From CAYXWM01 sp964468805 (GTDB taxonomy: Bacteria > Bacillota > Clostridia > Lachnospirales > WRBF01), in NCBI GenBank assembly GCA_964468805.1, contig CAYXWM010000077.1, positions 1 to 9,591 of the forward strand: 9,591 nt of DNA, in the 5' to 3' direction. How positions within the stretch are numbered: position 1 is the stretch's first letter; every line of letters starts with the position of its first letter. Shown piece by piece: positions 1-5,262 of the stretch. The position numbers and the translations under genes were made by a program. The notes beneath the pieces are model-generated. The model ran no database searches and was not told the origin of the DNA. It worked only from the letters and a program-made list of their open reading frames with translations.

Positions 1-36
1 AAAGCCTTGCTGGGTCTCGGGGGTGGTATATTTTGA
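1..36 (+). CDS. flhF: C-terminal tail of an upstream gene, probably flhF (5' truncated)
   Basis: Frame 1 is open from the window edge and reads 11 residues (KALLGLGGGIF) before a TGA at 34-36. The next gene starts with a TTG at 33-35, so stop and start overlap as TTGA, an arrangement typical of translationally coupled genes. The assignment to FlhF, the SRP-type GTPase that places the flagellar basal body, rests on context: flhF almost always lies directly upstream of flhG in Bacillota. The 11 visible residues carry no diagnostic motif, so the name is an inference, while the existence of an overlapping upstream reading frame is seen directly. Confidence 0.5.
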   Translation, partial: KALLGLGGGIF

Positions 37-923
37 TCGACCAAGCCGCAAGACTTAGGGACAGAATAAGAGAACGTGAAATGGAAGAAGCTAATACTGC
101 AGAACCGTATCGCTCCCGAGTAATCGCCGTTACAAGCGGTAAGGGCGGCGTGGGGAAAACCAATTTTGCGGTTAACTTGGCCATATTGCTGTCCAAGCAA
201 AGCAAAAGAGTTTTCCTGATAGATGCAGACTTTGGTCTTTCAAACATAGAGGTTTTGTTTGGGATTTTACCCAAGCATAACTTTTCCGATGTATTGCAGG
301 GCAATAAAAGTATAGAAGAAATCATTACAAACGGTCCCATGGGCGTTAAATTTATTTCCGGCGGATCGGGCTTAACGGAGCTTGCAAATATTTCGGACCG
401 GCAAATGAGCCTGATTATCGGAAACATGGGCTATCTCGACAGATACGCAGATATTATTTTGATTGACACCGGGGCGGGAATATCCAAATCGGTAACAAAC
501 TTTATTAAAGCCGCCGGAGAAACAATTATAGTAACCACGCCTGAGCCTACATCCATTACCGACGCTTATACCATAATTAAGACAATAAAGGAAGAAAGCA
601 AAGTTCTTCCGCATATACAAATTATAGTCAATCGAGTTGAGAGCGTTGAAGAAGGCATAGAAGTGTATGACAAATTGAATCGTGTAGCACAGAGATATCT
701 GGATTTAAAATTGGCATGCTTGGGAGTTATTCCGTATGACTATAACTTGGTAAAAGCAGTAAAATTGCAGCAACCGGTTTCGCTGAGTTTCCCCAACACA
801 GATGCTACAAAGGCTATGTCCATCATTGCTTCAAAATTAACGGATAATTATGAAGCGGCTAACGGACAAGGCGGTTTTAAATCCTTTATCAAACGGTTGG
901 TCTCCATGTTCGGTTCTCATTGA
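33..923 (+). CDS. flhG: FlhG/YlxH, MinD-like ATPase controlling flagellar number and placement
   Basis: This is a MinD/ParA-type P-loop ATPase of 296 residues, the usual FlhG length. Visible motifs are the DQAARLR motif at residues 3-9 (the FlhG N-terminal element that stimulates the FlhF GTPase), the deviant Walker A at 34-43 (TSGKGGVGKT, with signature lysine K37), switch I IDADFGLSN at 63-71 and switch II IDTGAGIS at 144-151. The C-terminal 15 residues (FKSFIKRLVSMFGSH) form a basic amphipathic segment that fits the membrane-targeting helix of this family. Translation starts at TTG, supported by a GGGGGTGG ribosome binding site at 19-26 and by the overlap with the preceding stop. Starting here keeps the DQAxxLR motif at the extreme N-terminus, where the family has it. 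FlhG cycles on and off the membrane with ATP, works with FlhF, and delivers C-ring proteins in the species studied. Confidence 0.95.
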   Translation: MIDQAARLRDRIREREMEEANTAEPYRSRVIAVTSGKGGVGKTNFAVNLAILLSKQSKRVFLIDADFGLSNIEVLFGILPKHNFSDVLQGNKSIEEIITNGPMGVKFISGGSGLTELANISDRQMSLIIGNMGYLDRYADIILIDTGAGISKSVTNFIKAAGETIIVTTPEPTSITDAYTIIKTIKEESKVLPHIQIIVNRVESVEEGIEVYDKLNRVAQRYLDLKLACLGVIPYDYNLVKAVKLQQPVSLSFPNTDATKAMSIIASKLTDNYEAANGQGGFKSFIKRLVSMFGSH

Positions 924-949
924 AAAAATGTATAAGATATACATTATTT
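924..949 (+). terminator. Weak AT-only hairpin after flhG, possible terminator
   Basis: Immediately after the flhG stop, ATGTATA (928-934) and TATACAT (938-944) form a perfect 7-bp stem with an AGA loop. The flanking A-run and T-run extend the pairing. A T-rich stretch (TTATTTTT) follows. The stem contains almost no G-C pairs, so termination would be inefficient. The promoter found 200 nt downstream makes a transcript end here plausible. Confidence 0.35.
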
Positions 950-1153
950 TTGCATTGAGAAAGATATAATTTATTTCCGTATATTCGCGATTGTGCAATT
1001 TCAGGCAAAATCCGAAAAATGCCCGGACGGAGGAATGGCTTGGATTTATTCGATTTTAAATATTCCTATGAAAAAACATGGGAAAATACGCCTGTGTTTA
1101 ATCATAAAGAATGTTTTCCAAGAATTCATTTTATAAAAATTTATAGTTTTACC

Positions 1154-1181
1154 TTGAAAAATTGGTAAGACTAAATATAAT
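1154..1181 (+). promoter_or_regulatory. Sigma-A type promoter for the PilZ-cheC-cheD block
   Basis: TTGAAA (1154-1159) and a perfect TATAAT (1176-1181) are separated by 16 nt. A second TATAAT overlaps at 1183-1188. Transcription would begin near 1188-1195 and leave an untranslated leader of about 110 nt before the ATG at 1304. This is the best housekeeping-type promoter in the window. It implies that the PilZ gene and its followers can be expressed independently of the flhF-flhG transcript. The match is by eye. Confidence 0.6.
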
Positions 1182-1303
1182 ATATAATAAGGAAAGTCAT
1201 TATCCGTTAGGACTGTTTTTCTATATTATAACAAAATATCGCAACTCTTTTTATTCGCTTTTACGGAAACTGATTATTTAGAGATGGAGATGGGGGAAAT
1301 AAG

Positions 1304-2056
1304 ATGCTTATTCAAAGCATTAAGCCCGGCGACAGGGTAGAAATAACACTACCCCAGGACAAAGAGGATTATAACACTTATAAAAGCCAAGTCGAAAGCA
1401 TACTTCAAGACTCTAGGGTTATTATTATGGTGCCCATTTATTACGGCAAATTAGTTAAACTTAAACTGGGCAAGGGTTATGATTTGCTTTTCTTTACCAA
1501 TAACGGCATGGTGCGTTTTGACGCTACCATTTTAAAATATGTAAAACAAGGCGATTTCTATTTCATGATAGTAAATCTTGATTCTGAGGGCGAAAAAATC
1601 CAAAGACGGGAATTTTTCCGTTTTCCTTGTATTATGCCCATGAAGTTTTCCGTACTGGGTACTGCGGAAAAAATTCTTGAGACCGACTCCAAAGACAAAG
1701 AGCAGACCGGAAAGAACGCTTCTTTCCACGATGCTATCATAAAGGACATCAGCGGAGGCGGCTTAAAGTTTGTAACCAATGTTAAAGTAGAGGATAAATA
1801 TTTAATCAGAAGCATTTTAATATTGGACGGAGAAGCTTTGGTAACCATAGCAAAAGTTTTGGACAGTATTTATTTGCCCAAGTTGAAGCTGAATTATCAA
1901 TATCGTTGTAACTTTATCGGTATTTTGCCTACGGAGCAAGACCGTATTGTCCAATATATTTATAACGCTCAACGAAAAAAATTACAGGTTGCACCCAAGA
2001 AATATATGGCATTGGATAATTTCTTGGATATTAACGAAAAAATATCGGAAGCCTAA
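1304..2056 (+). CDS. YcgR/YpfA-like PilZ protein, c-di-GMP-responsive flagellar brake
   Basis: A 250-residue protein with the two-domain layout of YcgR-type brakes. Residues 1-95 form the YcgR N-terminal beta domain, and about 100-225 form the PilZ domain. Both c-di-GMP-binding motifs are intact: RxxxR as R102-EFF-R106 (QRREFFR) and DxSxxG as DISGGG at 148-153. The stretch from about 122 to 140 is a hydrophilic, lysine-rich insertion between strands. When bound to c-di-GMP, such proteins act on the flagellar motor or stator and slow swimming; that is family knowledge, not visible here. The ATG follows a purine-rich GATGGGGGAAAT site. The gene lies between flhG and cheC, the usual clostridial position, and has its own promoter at 1154-1181. 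Confidence 0.9.
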   Translation: MLIQSIKPGDRVEITLPQDKEDYNTYKSQVESILQDSRVIIMVPIYYGKLVKLKLGKGYDLLFFTNNGMVRFDATILKYVKQGDFYFMIVNLDSEGEKIQRREFFRFPCIMPMKFSVLGTAEKILETDSKDKEQTGKNASFHDAIIKDISGGGLKFVTNVKVEDKYLIRSILILDGEALVTIAKVLDSIYLPKLKLNYQYRCNFIGILPTEQDRIVQYIYNAQRKKLQVAPKKYMALDNFLDINEKISEA

Positions 2057-2179
2057 TAGCATAGGTATTTCTTGCGGCATGACAACTGTTTTTCCTGATA
2101 ACGGTTTCTTTTCTAAAGAATTGTCCGCAGGTTTTATAGATATTTTGTTTCGAAAAAAATGTGAAGCTTTCCGCCGGAT

Positions 2180-2195
2180 AACCGGAAAACCGGTT
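2180..2195 (+). promoter_or_regulatory. Short GC hairpin just upstream of the cheC ribosome binding site
   Basis: AACCGG (2180-2185) and CCGGTT (2190-2195) form a perfect 6-bp stem with an AAAA loop. It lies about 15 nt before the GATGGGGGAT ribosome binding site of cheC and has no U-tract, so it is not a terminator. It could tune cheC translation or mRNA decay, but this is inferred from position only. The remaining part of the 2057-2225 gap shows no clear gene. Confidence 0.4.
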
Positions 2196-2225
2196 AAGAC
2201 GGGGATAAGAGATGGGGGATAACCG

Positions 2226-2843
2226 ATGTCTAAGGACTTTGACAGTCTCATGCATAATCATGTGGATATATTACGGGAAATAGCAAGCATAGGTTCGGGA
2301 AATGCGGTTACTTCATTGGCAAAGATGTTAAACAAAAAGATAAAAATGTCTGTACCCATGGTTAACCTTCTTGATTTTAAAGATATAGCCGGATTTATCG
2401 GCGGAGAAGAAAACCTTATTGTAGGGATACTTGTGGGTATTTCCGGAGAAATAAACGGCATAATGATGTTCGTTATTAAGCTTGAATCAGCAAAGACCTT
2501 GCTTGAAATGTTACTCTCACGCAACAAACCGGCGTCGGAAGGATTTAATGAATTGGAATTGTCCGCCTTGGAAGAGATAGGAAATATTCTGACCAGTTCA
2601 TACTTAGGTTCACTTGCCAGCTTAATCAACAAAAAAATCAAACCTTCTATTCCATTCCTTTCAATTGATATGGCTAACGCCATTCTTTCCGTACCGGCAA
2701 TTGAATTCGGAAAGGTCGGTGATAAGGTTCTGTTCATAGAGTCGGTTTTTGTAACGGACAAGGAAGATGTATCCGGCTACTTTATATTGGTTCCGGATAT
2801 GGAGTCTTTAGAAACTATCCTATCATCATTAGGGGTTGCATAA
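2226..2843 (+). CDS. cheC: CheC, CheY-P phosphatase (CheC/CheX/FliY family)
   Basis: A 205-residue protein made of two pseudo-symmetric halves, each beginning with the CheC active-site helix. The family signature is D/SxxxExxN followed 23 residues later by proline. In the C-terminal half it is complete: S113, E117, N120, P143 (LSALEEIGN). In the N-terminal half it reads D14, E18, S21, P44, so the catalytic asparagine is replaced by serine, while the D, E and P positions are kept. One of the two phosphatase sites is therefore probably weakened or lost. CheC dephosphorylates CheY-P and binds CheD, which increases its activity and sequesters CheD from receptors. The ATG has a GGGGGAT site 6 nt upstream. 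The stop is 1 nt before the cheD start, implying coupled translation and roughly matched amounts. Confidence 0.93.
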   Translation: MSKDFDSLMHNHVDILREIASIGSGNAVTSLAKMLNKKIKMSVPMVNLLDFKDIAGFIGGEENLIVGILVGISGEINGIMMFVIKLESAKTLLEMLLSRNKPASEGFNELELSALEEIGNILTSSYLGSLASLINKKIKPSIPFLSIDMANAILSVPAIEFGKVGDKVLFIESVFVTDKEDVSGYFILVPDMESLETILSSLGVA

Positions 2844-2844
2844 T

Positions 2845-3333
2845 ATGAACAATAATGTAATCATTGTAGGCATGGCTGATTTAAAGGTCGCCAAAAGCCC
2901 CTATGTACTTACTACTTTGGGACTGGGTTCCTGTGTGGGTATTGCCCTATACGACCCTGTCAACAAAGTCGCCGGTTTGGCACATATAATGTTGCCTGAC
3001 AGCAGACTTATTCAAAATAACTCCAACGTGGCTAAATTTGCGGACACAGCCACGGCTAAGATGGTTTTTGACATGACACGCATGGGAGCAAAAAAAGAGC
3101 TGATGAAGGCAAAGATAGCCGGTGGGGCTCAGATGTTTGCTTTTTCATCCACCAATGAAAGCATGAGAATAGGCGACAGAAACGTAGAAGCCTCCATTAA
3201 GGTGTTATCCTACCTACATATTCCCATTATAGGCAGAGATACAGGGGCCAACTACGGTCGTACCGTGGAGCTTTATGCCGATGACGGACGTTATTTAATC
3301 AAAACCATAGGACACGGCACAAGATTTATTTAA
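2845..3333 (+). CDS. cheD: CheD, chemoreceptor glutamine deamidase
   Basis: A 162-residue protein of normal CheD length. The catalytic cysteine and histidine are in TTLGLGSCVGIALYD (C30) and AGLAHIMLP (H47). T24, six residues before the cysteine, matches the third active-site position known from the Thermotoga enzyme. Further family hallmarks are KIAGGAQMF near residues 91-99, and GRDTGANYGRTVEL in the last third. CheD deamidates specific glutamines in methyl-accepting chemotaxis proteins and binds CheC. The ATG at 2845 is preferred because AGGGG at 2831-2835 lies 9 nt before it; the in-frame TTG at 2836 would have no spacing to that site. Confidence 0.95.
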   Translation: MNNNVIIVGMADLKVAKSPYVLTTLGLGSCVGIALYDPVNKVAGLAHIMLPDSRLIQNNSNVAKFADTATAKMVFDMTRMGAKKELMKAKIAGGAQMFAFSSTNESMRIGDRNVEASIKVLSYLHIPIIGRDTGANYGRTVELYADDGRYLIKTIGHGTRFI

Positions 3334-3345
3334 GGGTTGATTGGT

Positions 3346-3729
3346 ATGTTGGAGAAAATTCATGTATATTTTTGTGCGATAGCTACCATTATCGTAACTG
3401 TCTGTGCAATAGTTTTTACAACACCCCTGCCTCAAGCCGCATATAATTTGATTGTTACTATAATAACATATTATATTATAGGGCTTATTGCAAAATTATA
3501 TCTTAGCAGTATGGTTTTTAAAGAGGAAAACGTATCCGTCCCGGCAGAAACTGCCGTTCCTGCGGAAACAGTCGCCGAATATACGGAATACATTCCGGAC
3601 GAATTTGACAATGATGAATATGAAGAAGTGGAATTTAAAGACGACGGATTTATAAATTCTTTTAAAGAACGGCTGATAGAAGGTCTAAACGAAGATTCAC
3701 AAGTATATGCCGGCGACACGGACGATTGA
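3346..3729 (+). CDS. Small two-helix membrane protein with an acidic cytosolic tail, unknown function
   Basis: I do not recognise a named family. The 127-residue product has two hydrophobic segments at about residues 5-26 and 33-53, which would form a short hairpin in the membrane. These are followed by a strongly acidic, probably disordered tail. The tail contains a small tandem repeat (PAET twice, residues 65-75) and runs of D/E with tyrosines around 77-100. It ends with a predicted short helix (FINSFKERLIEGLNED). Start: ATG at 3346 has AAGGG nine nt upstream; an upstream in-frame TTG at 3337 is too close to that site. It follows cheD by 12 nt, so it is cotranscribed with cheC-cheD. Small membrane proteins of unknown role commonly sit between cheD and sigD in clostridia. 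A role in motility is inferred from position only. Confidence 0.8.
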   Translation: MLEKIHVYFCAIATIIVTVCAIVFTTPLPQAAYNLIVTIITYYIIGLIAKLYLSSMVFKEENVSVPAETAVPAETVAEYTEYIPDEFDNDEYEEVEFKDDGFINSFKERLIEGLNEDSQVYAGDTDD

Positions 3730-3761
3730 TTATTTCGAAAAGCAGCAATTTTTCCGGCGTG

Positions 3762-3796
3762 TTTAATTTATGTACCAAATTTAATCAGTTTTTTTT
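3762..3796 (+). terminator. Candidate intrinsic terminator after the cheC-cheD block
   Basis: TTTAATTT (3762-3769) can pair with AAATTTAA (3777-3784) over five contiguous A-T pairs, plus two more across a one-base bulge. Four bases later comes a run of eight T (3789-3796). The stem lacks G-C pairs, so it is a weak candidate, but the long T-run and its position 30 nt after a stop support it. Confidence 0.35.
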
Positions 3797-3833
3797 AGCA
3801 GAAATCCTAATAATCTTGAGTTTATTTTATATG

Positions 3834-3882
3834 CTTATCCCCCGGTTTACAAACAGCTTGGGTTTCCGTGAGAGGGGATAAG
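3834..3882 (+). other. Strong 9-bp hairpin in the sigD upstream region
   Basis: CTTATCCCC (3834-3842) and GGGGATAAG (3874-3882) are perfect complements separated by 31 nt. Inside, CGG (3843-3845) can pair with CCG (3866-3868), and AAAC (3851-3854) with GTTT (3862-3865), leaving a TTTAC bulge, a TGAGA bulge and an AGCTTGG loop. There is no U-tract, so it is not an intrinsic terminator. It lies about 135 nt before the sigD ATG and could be part of the sigD leader or an operator. I could not match it to a known riboswitch. Confidence 0.5.
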
Positions 3883-4016
3883 TAACAACACGCAGTAATT
3901 TATCTAATCTATTACTAAAAATAACCTTCTGTTTTACACATAACCGAGAAAATAAATCCTAAAAGGCAAAATATTAAGATAAGCTCTTAATAAAGGCTTA
4001 TAAAGGAGTATTATAG

Positions 4017-4781
4017 ATGGGCGATATTCAGTCAGTTTGGGAGGCCTACACTAAGCAAAAAAGTGCCGACTTAAAAGAAAGATTAATTTTGGAATATGCC
4101 CCGTTGGTGAAGTTTGTTGCAGGAAAGCTATCCTTACATATGGGACAATATGTGGACTTTGAGGACTTGGTCAGTTACGGAATTTTCGGGCTTATTGATG
4201 CTGTGGATAAGTTTGATTATAAAAAAGGCGTAAAATTCGAGACATACGCTTCTCTAAGAATCAGGGGCTCTATTATAGACAGTATAAGGCAATTGGATTG
4301 GGTTCCCAGAACCATGAGACGCAAAAACAAGCAACTGGAAACCATATATGCCGAATTGGAAACAAAGTTTTCCAGACCGCCCACCGATGAGGAGATAGCC
4401 GAAGGGTTGAATATACCCCCGGAACAGGCCAAGGAGCTTATTAAAAAGTATTCCGTTGCATCTGTTATATCCTACGACGAGTACTTGGAAAACAACCACG
4501 AGCCGTCCTTTATGTCTGCAACCGGTCAAGACGACGAAAATCCCCAGGTTCACTATGACCGTGTTGAACTTCGGCAAATTTTGAAGGATGCCATAGAAAA
4601 ATTGTCCGAAAAAGAAAAGACGGTAATAACCTTGAGTTATTTCGAAGATTTAACCCTTAAAGAAATAAGCAGAATTATGGGAGTCTCCGAATCCAGGGTT
4701 TCCCAGATTCACTCCAAAGCCGTTTTAAAACTTCAAGCCCGCTTATGCAAAAGTCGCTCTCTGCTTTTTGAAAATAGGTAG
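4017..4781 (+). CDS. sigD: Flagellar RNA polymerase sigma factor SigD (FliA/WhiG family, sigma-28)
   Basis: A 254-residue group 3 sigma factor of standard length. Region 2 spans about residues 22-98 (DFEDLVSYGIFGLIDAVDKF at 47-66, then FETYASLRIRGSIIDSIRQL with DWVPR at 94-98). Region 3 is about 100-150 (RPPTDEEIAEGLNI). Region 4 is about 190-243 with the helix-turn-helix LTLKEISRIMGVSESRVSQI at 212-231. The pattern FETYASLRIRGSIIDSIR with DWVPR is specific to the FliA/SigD/WhiG branch. It directs late flagellar, chemotaxis and motility genes. Its usual anti-sigma factor FlgM is not in the window. The ATG has AAAGGAG 8 nt upstream. No convincing terminator follows directly; the hairpin at 4979-5038 is the nearest candidate. 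Confidence 0.96.
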   Translation: MGDIQSVWEAYTKQKSADLKERLILEYAPLVKFVAGKLSLHMGQYVDFEDLVSYGIFGLIDAVDKFDYKKGVKFETYASLRIRGSIIDSIRQLDWVPRTMRRKNKQLETIYAELETKFSRPPTDEEIAEGLNIPPEQAKELIKKYSVASVISYDEYLENNHEPSFMSATGQDDENPQVHYDRVELRQILKDAIEKLSEKEKTVITLSYFEDLTLKEISRIMGVSESRVSQIHSKAVLKLQARLCKSRSLLFENR

Positions 4782-4805
4782 AGTTTGTACAAATTAATCA
4801 TATAA

Positions 4806-4950
4806 TATAAAGTGAGCTTTACGCAGTCCTACTGATTGCGCAGCAAATTAAATGTCCGATGAGTTTTCAAGATGGGACGTTTTTGCATGGTTTTATGCAA
4901 GAACTTGGGAATACTGTCAGAAGTTTAATTTTATCCAACTCACGCTTATA
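4806..4950. repeat. Palindromic MITE-like repeat element, copy 1
   Basis: The ends are imperfect inverted repeats: TATAA-A-GTGAGCTTTA at the left (4806-4821) and, read on the opposite strand from 4950, TATAA-GC-GTGAGTTGGA at the right. Near the middle GTTTTTGCAT (4879-4888) pairs with ATGCAAGAAC (4895-4904) around a GGTTTT loop: ten pairs, one of them G-U. The core 4889-4923 matches 8719-8753 at 30 of 35 positions, and 4933-4946 matches 8773-8786 at 12 of 14. Both copies are intergenic and carry no gene. I cannot name the family. Confidence 0.65.
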
Positions 4951-4978
4951 TGCAATATACTAATTCCATATAAGATGA

Positions 4979-5038
4979 AGGACAAAAATAATCGTTTTTT
5001 CCTTGAACCGTTGGAAAAAAATCAATTATTTTTGTCCT
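4979..5038. repeat. Long perfect inverted repeat (60-nt hairpin)
   Basis: AGGACAAAAATAAT (4979-4992) and ATTATTTTTGTCCT (5025-5038) are a perfect 14-bp inverted repeat. Inside it TTTTTTCC (4995-5002) and GGAAAAAA (5013-5020) add eight more perfect pairs, leaving a 10-nt loop. About 22 of 30 positions per arm therefore pair. No T-run follows the outer stem, but the inner stem is followed by AATTATTTTT, so the structure could act as a terminator for sigD in the sense direction. It could instead be a small mobile palindrome. Confidence 0.6.
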
Positions 5039-5164
5039 CTGTTTAAAATGGAATCATTAAATAACGAAGAAAACAGATTTTTGCCGATTATTTAATCCAT
5101 TGTTCCGTAAAGAGAAATTATCGGTTTATTGTTTGAAGTTTTTCAATAGCTTAAATAAACAACA

Positions 5165-5250
5165 GTAAACGTTGATTAAAGTACAGTTTTTTCATCGTTT
5201 ACATTATACCGATCCCGGTTCATAAACAGGATTGGTATTAAGCGGTATAA
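5165..5250 (+). promoter_or_regulatory. Structured fapA leader: two hairpins with an alternative pairing
   Basis: Hairpin 1: GTAAACGTTGA (5165-5175) with TCATCGTTTAC (5192-5202), ten pairs and one T-T mismatch. Hairpin 2: ATACCGATCC (5206-5215) with GGATTGGTAT (5229-5238), ten pairs counting one G-U. A second GGTATAA (5244-5250) could instead pair perfectly with TTATACC (5204-5210), so two pairings of the same arm compete, directly next to the GAGGTG ribosome binding site at 5252-5257. That geometry would allow translational control of fapA, but no known riboswitch consensus is visible. Confidence 0.4.
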
Positions 5251-5262
5251 CGAGGTGTAGGT

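Larger units (their letters stand above)
924..1303. other. 380-nt intergenic region between flhG and the PilZ gene
   Basis: It holds the weak hairpin at 924-949 and the promoter at 1154-1181, followed by a leader of about 115 nt before the PilZ start. A 42-codon frame at 1040-1168 (TTG start, GGAGGA at 1029-1034) has a plausible ribosome binding site but no recognisable product. Its centre weakly resembles the repeat element at 4806-4950. The -35 hexamer of the promoter lies inside that frame, which argues against it being a gene. Nothing else is recognisable. Confidence 0.6.
4782..5262. other. 481-nt palindrome-rich gap between sigD and fapA
   Basis: From left to right it holds a perfect 10-bp palindrome (TTTGTACAAA, 4784-4793) right after the sigD stop, repeat element copy 1 (4806-4950), a 60-nt hairpin (4979-5038), about 120 nt with nothing recognisable except a GCCGATTA at 5083-5090 (a sigma-D-like -10 without a correctly spaced -35), and the structured fapA leader (5165-5250). 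A 64-codon open frame at 4852-5046 has no ribosome binding site and is composed of the repeat and the hairpin, so I do not call it a gene. Confidence 0.6.

Noticed and set aside
2836..2847. TTG at 2836 as the cheD start.
   Set aside because: It overlaps the cheC end and has no spacing to the AGGGG site; ATG at 2845 is correctly spaced.
4852..5046. A 64-codon open frame on the + strand after sigD.
   Set aside because: It has no ribosome binding site, lies wholly within repeat copy 1 and the 60-nt hairpin, and the equivalent frame in repeat copy 2 is broken by a stop.
5058..5090. Possible sigma-D promoter for fapA (TAAA ... GCCGATTA).
   Set aside because: GCCGATTA at 5083-5090 resembles the -10, but the nearest TAAA lies 21 nt upstream instead of about 15, and nothing better is in range.
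5165..5262. c-di-GMP riboswitch upstream of fapA.
   Set aside because: The conserved motifs of neither c-di-GMP class are present; only generic hairpins are visible.
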